A stretch of DNA of 64,000 nucleotides from DASYKS01 sp031404815 (GTDB lineage: Bacteria; Acidobacteriota; Thermoanaerobaculia; Multivoradales; UBA5704). The position numbers and the translations under genes are program-made. Below the pieces are notes generated by a model. The model saw only the letters and a program-made list of their open reading frames with translations. It had not been told where the DNA came from and made no database searches. Of the stretch, positions 41,457 through 48,964 are shown piece after piece (position 1 is the stretch's first letter; every line of letters starts with the position of its first letter). The DNA lies in NCBI GenBank assembly GCA_031404815.1, contig JANNIH010000114.1, forward strand, positions 1-64,000, in the 5' to 3' direction.

Positions 41457-42306
41457 TAGCGTCAAGCCGTTTCCGCCCGCGCCGGAATTGATCCCTTTGC
41501 CGGTGCTTACCGTCGGCTCGTACCGGCTTCGTTTCGCCCAGACCCCGGAGGAGCTCGACCGTCTGCTGCGCCTCCGTTTCGAAGTCTTCAATCTGGAACT
41601 CGACGAGGGGCTCGCCACCTCGTACGCCACCGGGCGCGACGAGGACGAGTTCGACCGGGCCTGCCATCACCTGCTGGTCGAGCACGCGCCGACCGGCGAG
41701 CTGGTCGGCACCTATCGCCTTCAGACCGCGGAGATGGCGTCGGCCGGCGCGGGTTTTTACACCGATGGCGAGTTCGCTCTCGACGCCTTGCCGCCGGAGG
41801 TCCTTCTGCGCGGGGTCGAACTCGGCCGCGCCTGCATCGCGCGCGAGCACCGCAAACGCCCGGTCCTCTTTCTGCTCTGGCGCGGTCTCGCTCTCTATGC
41901 CACCCACAATCGGAAGCGGTTCCTGTTCGGCTGCTGCTCGGTGACCAGCCAAGATCCGCTGGACGGTTGGCGCGCCTACGCGACGCTCGCGGCGGGCGAC
42001 AACCTCCATCCGGAGCTTTCGATCGCCGCCCGGCCGGGGTTTGAATGCGCGGTGCCGGAAATGGTCGAGGGGGAGTCCGCGCTCGCCCCGGCCGATTCGC
42101 CGCTGGTGTTGCCGGCGTTGTTCGACATGTACCTCCGCTACGGCGGCAAGATCGCGGGCGGTCCGGTGATCGACCGCGCGTTCGGCACGATCGACTTCCT
42201 CATGCTGTTCGATGTCGAGTCGATGGAGGACAAGGCGCGGCGGATGTTCTTCGATAATTTGCCGGGCTTGCCGGAGCTACCGGAGCTGCCGGGCACGGAG
42301 GGATGA
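41368..42306 (+). CDS. OlsB-like GNAT acyltransferase
   Basis: A 312-residue protein of the OlsB/hemolysin-like N-acyltransferase family. Core blocks are RLRFAQTPEELDRLLRLRFE, VFNLELDEGLATSYATG, DEDEFDRACHHLLVEHAPTG, LVGTYRLQTAEMA, GVELGRACIAREHRKRPVLF and FLFGCCSVTSQDPLDGWRAY. OlsB adds a 3-hydroxyacyl chain to ornithine, giving lyso-ornithine lipid. The start at 41368 overlaps the Rieske gene by 89 bp, with a GAGGTGAGG site; a shorter start cannot be excluded. The next gene encodes the matching O-acyltransferase. Confidence 0.82.
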   Translation: MISSSSRSNPTTSSDASPVAQAEGVLSEGSSVKPFPPAPELIPLPVLTVGSYRLRFAQTPEELDRLLRLRFEVFNLELDEGLATSYATGRDEDEFDRACHHLLVEHAPTGELVGTYRLQTAEMASAGAGFYTDGEFALDALPPEVLLRGVELGRACIAREHRKRPVLFLLWRGLALYATHNRKRFLFGCCSVTSQDPLDGWRAYATLAAGDNLHPELSIAARPGFECAVPEMVEGESALAPADSPLVLPALFDMYLRYGGKIAGGPVIDRAFGTIDFLMLFDVESMEDKARRMFFDNLPGLPELPELPGTEG

Positions 42307-43094
42307 CGGCGCTCTTGCGGGTGCTCCGGGGAACCGTTCGAGTGGGCGGCCTGCTCGCCGTCTTCTCAGGTTTTACCCTCGTCCATGCCCTCGGGTTGGC
42401 GGCGACCACCGGTCGGCCGAAGGCGCGCGCAAATTGGCAGGGCCGGCTCCTGCGCCTCTGGTCGCGCGCTCTCCTCGGCGTCTTGGGCGTCCGCGTGACC
42501 TGGAAAGGCCCGGAGCCCGAGCCGCCGTTTCTACTCGCGGCCAACCATCTCGGCTATCTCGACATCTTGGTCCTCGCGAGCCGGCTGCCCACAACCTTCG
42601 TGGCCAAAGCGGAGATCGCCGGTTGGCCGGTGCTCGGCCCCCTGTGCAGCTCGTTCGGCACCCTGTTCGTCGATCGGAGCCGGAAGAGCGACCTGCCCCG
42701 CCTGCTCGGCCGGCTGGAAGCGGCGCTCGCCGCCGGCAGCGGCGTAGTCTTCTTCCCCGAAGGGACGAGCAGCCCGGGGGTCGAGGTCCTGCCGTTTCGT
42801 TCCCCGCTGCTCGCGCTCCCCGCCGCGTCCGGCCACGCGGTGCACGCCGCGGCGCTCACCTATCGCACGCGGCCCGGTGATCCTCCCGCCCACCTCTCCG
42901 TCTGCTGGTGGGGGGACATGCCGTTCGGCTCCCACTTCCTGCGGTTCCTGGTGCTCGGCCGGACGGAAGCTCTCGTCGCGGTCGCGGCGGTGCCACTGGC
43001 TGACGCCGATCGGAAGGTCCTCGCGTTGGCGCTGCGGGAGGCCGTCTGCCGAGAGTTCTCGCCTTCGGCGCCGGCTGATTTCGTGCCCGACTAG
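42303..43094 (+). CDS. PlsC/OlsA-like 1-acylglycerol-phosphate (or lyso-ornithine-lipid) acyltransferase
   Basis: A 263-residue membrane-bound acyltransferase. An N-terminal hydrophobic segment (GGLLAVFSGFTLVHALGLAA) is followed by the catalytic motif AANHLGYLDILVLASRL (NHxxxxD), SFGTLFVDRSRKSDL and VVFFPEGTSS (PEGT). It starts four bases inside the OlsB-like gene, so an ornithine-lipid pair (olsBA) is likely. Its end overlaps the convergent DedA/ATP-grasp gene by four bases. Confidence 0.85.
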   Translation: MTALLRVLRGTVRVGGLLAVFSGFTLVHALGLAATTGRPKARANWQGRLLRLWSRALLGVLGVRVTWKGPEPEPPFLLAANHLGYLDILVLASRLPTTFVAKAEIAGWPVLGPLCSSFGTLFVDRSRKSDLPRLLGRLEAALAAGSGVVFFPEGTSSPGVEVLPFRSPLLALPAASGHAVHAAALTYRTRPGDPPAHLSVCWWGDMPFGSHFLRFLVLGRTEALVAVAAVPLADADRKVLALALREAVCREFSPSAPADFVPD

Positions 43095-44740
43095 CGCGCG
43101 GCGCCACCCCCGCCGAAATGTGCGCGTAGCAGGCTGAGCAGCTCGCGTAGCGGTGTTGCCTTGGCGCCGCGCTTCACGTTCGCGGCGCCGATCTCGAACG
43201 CCAGGCGCCATTGGGTGAAGAGGGTGCGATAGGCGGCGAACAGGCTCGCTCCGGGTTGGTAGATGTGGGTCGCCTCCGAGGTGACTCCGTTCAACTCCAG
43301 AATGCGGAAGTCGCGGCCTTCCCGGAGATGTTGCTCGGACGGCACGCGCAGATCGTAGCGGCCGAAGAAGAACCCTTCGTACCCCCGGCTTGCGGCGTCG
43401 ATCGCGGCGCTGAGTTCCGGCGTCGCGAGATGATTGCCATCCAAGAAGATGGCGCCGCGGCAGTGGTTGCCGATCTCGACCAGCTCGATCCGCTCGTCGG
43501 CCGCCGGGACATGGGTCAGCCGCGCTTTGTGGAACTCTAGGTGGAGCGGCGCCATGCAGACCGCCTGGTCGTCGGCGAGGATCAGCTGTTCGAGCGTCCG
43601 GGTGCCATCTCCGATAAGGGCGAGCAACCGTTTGTCGGTGATCGAGAAGATCGTGCCCGTCGCTTCGTCGGGGTGGCGGATGTAGAAGACTCCGAATTCG
43701 CGCCCCTCGATGTACTCCTGGACCAGCGCGTCGCCCGCCGCGGTTGCGAGGAGGGCGACCAGCGCCGCGTGGCTGCGCACCACGGTGACCCCGTCGCCCC
43801 GTTGGCCGACGTCGGGTTTGATCACCACCGGGAAATCGAGCGCGTGCTCGGCGAGAAACGAGAGGACCGTGGCGAGCCGCCGCTCGGGGGGGTGATCGAC
43901 GCTCAAGCGGGCGAAGCGGGCGATCGGCGCGCCCCCGGCGCCCAGCGCCGCGAGGATCTCCACTTTCGATTCGAGCACGAATCCCCCCGCCGGCATGGCG
44001 GGGTTGACCGCGGTGAACACCGTCGAGCTGCGGTGGCGGAGGGCTTGGAGGGCGGCATAGAAGACGACCGGGATATTCACCAGCCAAGCCGGCCAGAACT
44101 CCCAGCGGGTGAGCCGGCGCCATTTGCCCAACGCCAGCCGTCGGCCGCGCGGGGTGAACAGGGGGGGCAACCAGCGCGAGAACGCGAGGTAGAGCACGAA
44201 GGCGCCGAGTGCCAAGGGGAGCGCGCCGCGCCCATACCGTTCGAGTTGGGCGAGCGCCGCCGCGCCGAGTTTCGCCGCGAGCCCCACCAGGATCGGCGTC
44301 CAGATCGCGCCCGCCACCGCCAGCCACAGCATGAAGGTGCCGACCGGACAGCCGAGCAGGCCGGCGGCGACGTAGGTCGGCAGCCGGCTGCCGGGGAGGA
44401 ACCGGGCGGCGAACAGGACCCGCCCGCCGCGCTCGCGGAACCAGGCCTCTCCCCGCTCGATCTGCTCGGGGCGAATCCACCAGGAGAGGGGGGGGCGGGC
44501 GATCGCCGCCCTACCGCCGTAGCGGCCGGCGAGGAAGAGAAGGAGGTCGCCGCCCAGAATGCCGAGAAAGCAGGCGAGCGACGCCGCAGGCAGTCCGAAC
44601 GCGCCGCGCGCGACCAGCAGGCCGGCGGCGATGCAGGCGAGGTCCTCGCTGATCAACGTGGCGAGCGCGAGCGCCACGAGCAGCCCGGGACCCGTGGCCC
44701 CGTGAGACAGGCGGGCGGCGAGGTCGGCCGGATCGATCAC
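43091..44740 (-). CDS. DedA membrane domain fused to an ATP-grasp domain
   Basis: A 549-residue protein from GTG 44740, overlapping the NRDE gene stop (GTGA). Residues about 10-190 are a DedA/SNARE-associated domain: GLLVALALATLISEDLACIA, ACFLGILGGDLLLFLAGRYG, FAARFLPGSRLPTYVAAGLL. Residues about 200-540 contain an ATP-grasp-like domain: DFPVVIKPDVGQRGDGVTVV, ALVQEYIEGREFGVFYIRHP, FRILELNGVTSEATHIYQPG. DedA proteins move lipids such as undecaprenyl phosphate; ATP-grasp enzymes join an acid to an amine or thiol. The fusion suggests modification or transport of a lipid-linked substrate. The substrate is unknown. Confidence 0.8.
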   Translation of the reverse strand: MIDPADLAARLSHGATGPGLLVALALATLISEDLACIAAGLLVARGAFGLPAASLACFLGILGGDLLLFLAGRYGGRAAIARPPLSWWIRPEQIERGEAWFRERGGRVLFAARFLPGSRLPTYVAAGLLGCPVGTFMLWLAVAGAIWTPILVGLAAKLGAAALAQLERYGRGALPLALGAFVLYLAFSRWLPPLFTPRGRRLALGKWRRLTRWEFWPAWLVNIPVVFYAALQALRHRSSTVFTAVNPAMPAGGFVLESKVEILAALGAGGAPIARFARLSVDHPPERRLATVLSFLAEHALDFPVVIKPDVGQRGDGVTVVRSHAALVALLATAAGDALVQEYIEGREFGVFYIRHPDEATGTIFSITDKRLLALIGDGTRTLEQLILADDQAVCMAPLHLEFHKARLTHVPAADERIELVEIGNHCRGAIFLDGNHLATPELSAAIDAASRGYEGFFFGRYDLRVPSEQHLREGRDFRILELNGVTSEATHIYQPGASLFAAYRTLFTQWRLAFEIGAANVKRGAKATPLRELLSLLRAHFGGGGAAR

Positions 44741-45447
44741 TGGAGAGGCGACGCCTTGCGCGCTTGGCTGAGCCAGCGCATCGGCGCCCGCTCGCACGGG
44801 GATCCGGGCGCGTAGCCGAGGCGGACGTGGGCCTCGCTCACCCGAACCCGGGAAAAACTGACGGTCTGGGCATCTTCGCGATGCATGCAGACCGACGCTG
44901 CGGAAGGTCCGGAGCCATGGCCGCGCTGATAGGCGAGCAGTTTCCTGACGGAGAGGGCGCCCTGGGGGTAGGTGGCGCGGCGCTCGGCGAATAGCGCTTC
45001 GTCACCCACCGACGAAGAGACGAGAGGCGGTGTCGCGTCCACCGGTTCGAGCGCTTCACCGGTCCAGGCAAACAACCGCGGCGCCTCGCCCGGGGCGATC
45101 GCGCCGAGCGTGAACGGGCGATACCGGGCGAGATCGAGCCTGGCGACCCGGCGACCGACCTCCCCAACCTCGGCCGCGTCGATCAGCTGGAGCGGAATCA
45201 AGCCGCGGCTCGCCTGCGGCGCACGCGGCTCACGATCCGGCCGGCGGTTGAGCAGGAACAGGCAGAGCCCGAACTCGTTGAGTGCGATCCAGGCGCCGCC
45301 GCCCGGCGGGTCAACGGGCGCCAGGTAGCGCACACCCTGCCGCTCGCCGCGCCGAGGGACCAGGGCGAGCGGTCGACTGCGCAGCTCGTCGCGATTGAAC
45401 AGCAGGTCGTAAGTGTCGGCCCCGATCAGCCAGCTTGCGGTACACAC
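44737..45447 (-). CDS. NRDE-family (TANGO2-like) protein
   Basis: A 236-residue protein of the NRDE family, starting MCTASWLIGADTYDLLFNRD with the signature FNRDE. Cys2 would be the N-terminal nucleophile if the Met is removed, as in Ntn hydrolases. GGGAWIALNEFGLCLFLLNR and the region SRGLIPLQLIDAAEVG fit the family. TANGO2-like proteins have been linked to haem or lipid handling, but this bacterial member is not assigned. It starts at GTG 45447 inside the end of the DinB-like gene (22-bp overlap). Confidence 0.85.
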   Translation of the reverse strand: MCTASWLIGADTYDLLFNRDELRSRPLALVPRRGERQGVRYLAPVDPPGGGAWIALNEFGLCLFLLNRRPDREPRAPQASRGLIPLQLIDAAEVGEVGRRVARLDLARYRPFTLGAIAPGEAPRLFAWTGEALEPVDATPPLVSSSVGDEALFAERRATYPQGALSVRKLLAYQRGHGSGPSAASVCMHREDAQTVSFSRVRVSEAHVRLGYAPGSPCERAPMRWLSQARKASPLQ

Positions 45448-45953
45448 GCCACCTGCTCCTCGCGGTAGCGCAGCGTAGACGGCGCGACGCCGAACGTCTC
45501 GGCGACTTCGATGCCGGAACGGGTGAGGATCGAGCGCACCAGCGCCCAGTGGTGGACCGTGTGGCTGAGCAGGAACTGCAGTTCGCGCCGCAGGGTCGAG
45601 CGCGAGAGATCTTCGGGGCCGCCGCCGCCGTTGCTGCGGACGGCGATCTCCCGTTCGAGCGCGCCGCGGTCGAGGTCGCCGAGGCGACCGGAGGCATCGA
45701 CGATCGCGACCAGCGCGGCGTCGCGCTCGGTCTCGATCTCGCGGTTCCGTTGCCGGGCGTCGTAGTCGATCGTCGTGCCGGTAAAGCCGGCGAAGAACGC
45801 GGCGTAGTGGTCGAGCACATGGCGGACATGAGGGCCGACCGCGGGATAGGTCAAGGCGTCGATCCGATCGAGCAGTGCGAGGCCCTGACGGAGCGCCTCG
45901 AGATTGTCGTTGACGGGATGGTGGTCGGTGTGGAGAGTCGTTTCGGTCAGCAT
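45426..45953 (-). CDS. DinB-like metal-binding four-helix protein
   Basis: A 175-residue helical protein. Candidate metal ligands are His in VGPHVRHVLDHYAAFFAGFT and HTVHHWALVRSIL, matching the three-histidine pattern of the DinB/YfiT superfamily. Such proteins bind Ni or Zn and often act as small thiol-dependent transferases. The C-terminus (VACVPQAG) is short. First gene of a three-gene operon with the NRDE protein and the DedA/ATP-grasp fusion. Confidence 0.8.
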   Translation of the reverse strand: MLTETTLHTDHHPVNDNLEALRQGLALLDRIDALTYPAVGPHVRHVLDHYAAFFAGFTGTTIDYDARQRNREIETERDAALVAIVDASGRLGDLDRGALEREIAVRSNGGGGPEDLSRSTLRRELQFLLSHTVHHWALVRSILTRSGIEVAETFGVAPSTLRYREEQVACVPQAG

Positions 45954-46011
45954 TCGGCGAAGTCTCGATTTTGGGGCAGGCGGCAGCCCTCGGGGTCGAG
46001 GGATATACGGC

Positions 46012-46145
46012 TCAGCTCCAGGTTTCGATGCCTATTGTCGCCGTCCTTGGCCTCGAGCGCCACCTCCCCCCCAAGATCCGCCCTCTTTCGGCCCCGGAAG
46101 GGCCTGGCAACCGTCGAGCGTAGGTCGCCTTCCGGGGCCTTTTTT
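46012..46145 (+). ncRNA. Candidate small RNA ending in a strong terminator
   Basis: GGCCCCGGAAGG (46090-46101) and CCTTCCGGGGCC (46128-46139) form a perfect 12-bp stem with a 26-base loop, followed by TTTTTT on the forward strand (46140-46145). No forward gene ends upstream, which hints at a forward small RNA from about 46012. A TATACG box near 46003 is a weak promoter sign. The hairpin may instead serve the reverse-strand nucleotidyltransferase gene, whose stop is at 46152, though the U-run is on the wrong side for that. No known RNA family was recognised. Confidence 0.35.
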
Positions 46146-46151
46146 CCTGGG

Positions 46152-47120
46152 CTAGAACGCGAGTTGAAGCCGCCGCCAGACCTCGGGCCGTTCGAGGGGG
46201 AGCCGCGGTCGAATCTGTGGCCGCGGGGCAGGCGGAACCAATCTCTGCCCCTGAGCGGCGATCCGCTCGGGGGTGCCGAGGTCGCTCCAACCGCAAGAGG
46301 GAACGGCGACCAGGGAGAGCGCCTCCTCGGCCCCTTCTAGAACCAGCCCTGAGAAGTCCGAGGGCGCCAGATCGGCGTAGAGATCGCCGATCCCGTGGTT
46401 CGAGAGGCTTGCTCGCATCGCGTCGACCAGGCCGGGCAGGCGCCGTTCGAGCCTGCGAACCAGGGTGGCGCCCCGGGCGGCGAAGAGGAACGTGTTCCAG
46501 AACGCGCCGTCGGCGAACAGCTCGGCCGCGCGCGTGGGGGCCGGCTTTTCGACAAACTGGTGGACGGCGTGGCCGCCGACACCCCGTAAGGCGCCGGGAA
46601 CGATCCAGCCCAAATCCGGGTCGGCGCTCTCGGGGATGGCGCCGAGCAGGACGATCCGCTCGGGCTCGCGCTCCGCCAGCTCGACCGCCTGAAGTGCTGC
46701 GCGGGCGAGGACCGCCTCGTCGGCGACAAAGTGATCCGAGGGGAGCACCAGAACGGTCGCCAGCGGATCGCGGCGCAGAATCTGGAGCAGCGGCAGCAAA
46801 ATGCCTACCGCCGTGCCCCGGTTGATCGGCTGGACCACGACGTTGCCGGCCGGCAGATGGGAGAGATCCGGCTGCCACCAATGGCGGTGCTGGGCGGCGA
46901 CCACAGAGGTGATCCGCGGGCGGGGCACGATTCGTTCGGCCCGCGCGAGGGTGGTCGAAAGCAAGGAACGGCCGCCGGTGTTGGCGCCGCCGGAGACGCT
47001 TCCGGCCAGCGAGCAAAACTGCTTCGGGACGGAAACCCCGGCCGCGTCGAGCGTCAAGGAACGAACCCGCGTGCCGTCGCCCGCGGCCAACACCAGGGCG
47101 AAACGATGCCTCGTCGACAT
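46152..47120 (-). CDS. Mannose-1-phosphate guanylyltransferase-like nucleotidyltransferase
   Basis: A 322-residue sugar-nucleotide enzyme. The nucleotide loop is LVLAAGDGTRVRSLTL then SVPKQFCSLAG, a variant of GxGTRxxP...PKQ. VLVLPSDHFVADEAVLARAA, DLGWIVPGAL, QFVEKPAPTRAAELFADGAF, WNTFLFAARGATLVRRL and SCGWSDLGTPERIAAQG match the GDP-mannose pyrophosphorylase core (ManC without the isomerase domain). GGGAGGA lies before the ATG. It probably supplies GDP-mannose for the glycosylation genes that diverge from it at 47315. Confidence 0.88.
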   Translation of the reverse strand: MSTRHRFALVLAAGDGTRVRSLTLDAAGVSVPKQFCSLAGSVSGGANTGGRSLLSTTLARAERIVPRPRITSVVAAQHRHWWQPDLSHLPAGNVVVQPINRGTAVGILLPLLQILRRDPLATVLVLPSDHFVADEAVLARAALQAVELAEREPERIVLLGAIPESADPDLGWIVPGALRGVGGHAVHQFVEKPAPTRAAELFADGAFWNTFLFAARGATLVRRLERRLPGLVDAMRASLSNHGIGDLYADLAPSDFSGLVLEGAEEALSLVAVPSCGWSDLGTPERIAAQGQRLVPPAPRPQIRPRLPLERPEVWRRLQLAF

Positions 47121-47314
47121 GATCGAACAATCCTCCCGGCCGGACCCTTCGAGAAGGCCCGCCGCAGCGCACGCGTGTGTGTTGGGCCTCTAAGGTAGCG
47201 AGGCCGCCTTGCGGCGACGTTAGAGCGAACGGCCCTCGTCGCGATGTCAGCCAGGTCTATGCTGGGGAGGGGGATTCGGTTACCGCCGGAGCGAGCGGGT
47301 AAACTCCCTCTGTG

Positions 47315-48964
47315 ATGTCTCGTTCCCCGACCGAAGCCCCGCTCGCTCTCGACTACCTGTCGCCGCTGCCGCCGGTGCGTTCGGGGATCGCCGACTACTC
47401 GATGGATCTCCTGCCGCACCTCGCCGCCTTGGCCGACGTGCGGGTGCTTCAGTGGGCCGATCAGCCGGTGGCTCCGGAAGTCCGGGCCGCCTGGTGCCCG
47501 GAACCCTCGGAGCGGGCGGGGGAGGGCGGCCGCCTGCCGCTCTACCACATGGGCAATAACCGGTATCACTTCGAGGTGCTCCGGCTCGCGCTCTTTCGGC
47601 CCGGCGTCGTGGTGCTGCACGACCTCTTCCTCCACCACCTGCGGCTCGACGCGACCCTCGGGCGCGAGCGGGGGCGTGAGGATTTCGATCTCTACTGCCG
47701 GCTGCTCGCCGAGGACGAGGGGTGGATCGGCCAGGCGACCTCTATCGTCAAACGCTGGAGCGCCTACGGCGACGCTCCGGTCTTCGCCCTGCCGGCGCGG
47801 CGGGCGCTGCTCCGGCGCCAGCGTGGGGTTCTGGTCCACAGCGAATGGGCCGCGCGCGAGTTGCGCGAGGAGGACCCGGAGCTGCGCGTGCGCGCGGTGC
47901 CGATGGGGATTCCCCTGCCGCTCGCGGCGGACGCGGCGGCCGGCCGGCGGTTTCGCTCCCAATATGGCCTGCCGCTCGATGCGCCGCTGCTCGGCTCGTT
48001 CGGCTTCCAGACCCCGATCAAGCGGACCGGTGCCGCGATCGAAGCGCTCGCCGCCCCCGGCCTCGAAACGGTCCACCTTCTGGTGGTCGGCGAGTCGTCC
48101 GGCCTCGACATCGACGAGCTGGCGCGCGCGGCGGGGGTGGCCGATCGGGTCACCCACCTCGGCTTCTTGCCGTTCGATCAGTTCGAGGGGGCGATCGCCG
48201 CCTCCGACCTCTGTTTGAACCTCCGCTATCCGACCGCCGGAGAGACCTCGGCCTCGCTGCTGCGCGTGCTCGCGGTCGGCCGACCGGCGATCGTGTCGGA
48301 TTACGCGCAGTTCGCCGAGCTGCCGGCGGAGATCGCGCTCAGGGTTCCTCCCGGCGAAGGGGAAGGGGCGGCGCTCGCCGCGGCGCTTCGGGCTCTGCTC
48401 GGCCAACCGGATCGGTTGCGCGCGATGGGGGAGGCGGCGCGCGCCCATGTGCAGGCACATCACTCACCCGCGGTGGCGGCGGCGGCGGTGGTCGCCGCCT
48501 GCCTGGAATGGCGCGATCTTGCCCCCCTTGCGGAACTCGCCTCTCGATCCGGTCACCCGGAGCCGGGTGCCATCGCGCCGCCGCCGACCAGCCTCACCTG
48601 GCACGAGTTTCCGGGCGAGCTTGTGGTCTCGGGCGCGGACCTCCCCTGGGCGCCCGGCGAGCGGCGCGAGCTTTCGATCCGGCTCGCCAATCGGGGCTTT
48701 GCGCGCTGGCTCGGTGGCGAGCGCGGCCCGGGGGGGCTCGCGCTGGTGATCAAACTGTTCGACGGAGGGGAGGGGGGAGAGGACCTGCTCGCCGATCGGC
48801 ATTGGCTGCCGCTGCCGCGCGATCTCGATCCGGGGGAAGAGGCGCTCTTTACCACCGCGATCCGCCGACCGCCCGGCGCCGCGCGGCTGCGCATCGAGCC
48901 CCACCTGTTCGGCGGCCTCGGCTTCTCGCGTCTCTCCGGCCCCTGGTGGGAGCGCGACTTGTGA
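47315..48964 (+). CDS. Glycosyltransferase, GT4-like
   Basis: A 550-residue protein. N-terminal LDYLSPLPPVRSGIADYSMD and HLAALADVRVLQWADQPV are typical of GT4 acceptor-domain starts. The donor domain shows LLGSFGFQTPIKRTGAAIEA, LLVVGESSGLDIDELARAAG, VTHLGFLPFDQFEGAIAASD and NLRYPTAGETSASLLRVLAV with the E-x7-E-like motif. A C-terminal domain of about 130 residues (SWHEF-like TWHEFPGELVVSGADLPWAP, then WLGGERGPGG) is extra. Start at ATG 47315 or GTG 47312; no clear ribosome site. The stop overlaps the next gene (GTGA). Confidence 0.85.
   Translation: MSRSPTEAPLALDYLSPLPPVRSGIADYSMDLLPHLAALADVRVLQWADQPVAPEVRAAWCPEPSERAGEGGRLPLYHMGNNRYHFEVLRLALFRPGVVVLHDLFLHHLRLDATLGRERGREDFDLYCRLLAEDEGWIGQATSIVKRWSAYGDAPVFALPARRALLRRQRGVLVHSEWAARELREEDPELRVRAVPMGIPLPLAADAAAGRRFRSQYGLPLDAPLLGSFGFQTPIKRTGAAIEALAAPGLETVHLLVVGESSGLDIDELARAAGVADRVTHLGFLPFDQFEGAIAASDLCLNLRYPTAGETSASLLRVLAVGRPAIVSDYAQFAELPAEIALRVPPGEGEGAALAAALRALLGQPDRLRAMGEAARAHVQAHHSPAVAAAAVVAACLEWRDLAPLAELASRSGHPEPGAIAPPPTSLTWHEFPGELVVSGADLPWAPGERRELSIRLANRGFARWLGGERGPGGLALVIKLFDGGEGGEDLLADRHWLPLPRDLDPGEEALFTTAIRRPPGAARLRIEPHLFGGLGFSRLSGPWWERDL

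Noticed and set aside
42531..44480. 649-codon reverse open frame across olsA and the DedA gene
   Set aside because: Arg-rich low-complexity translation without domains. It conflicts with well-supported genes on both strands.
45954..46151. 6S or SRP RNA
   Set aside because: Neither the 6S bubble nor the SRP tetraloop motif could be shown. Only the terminator is clear.
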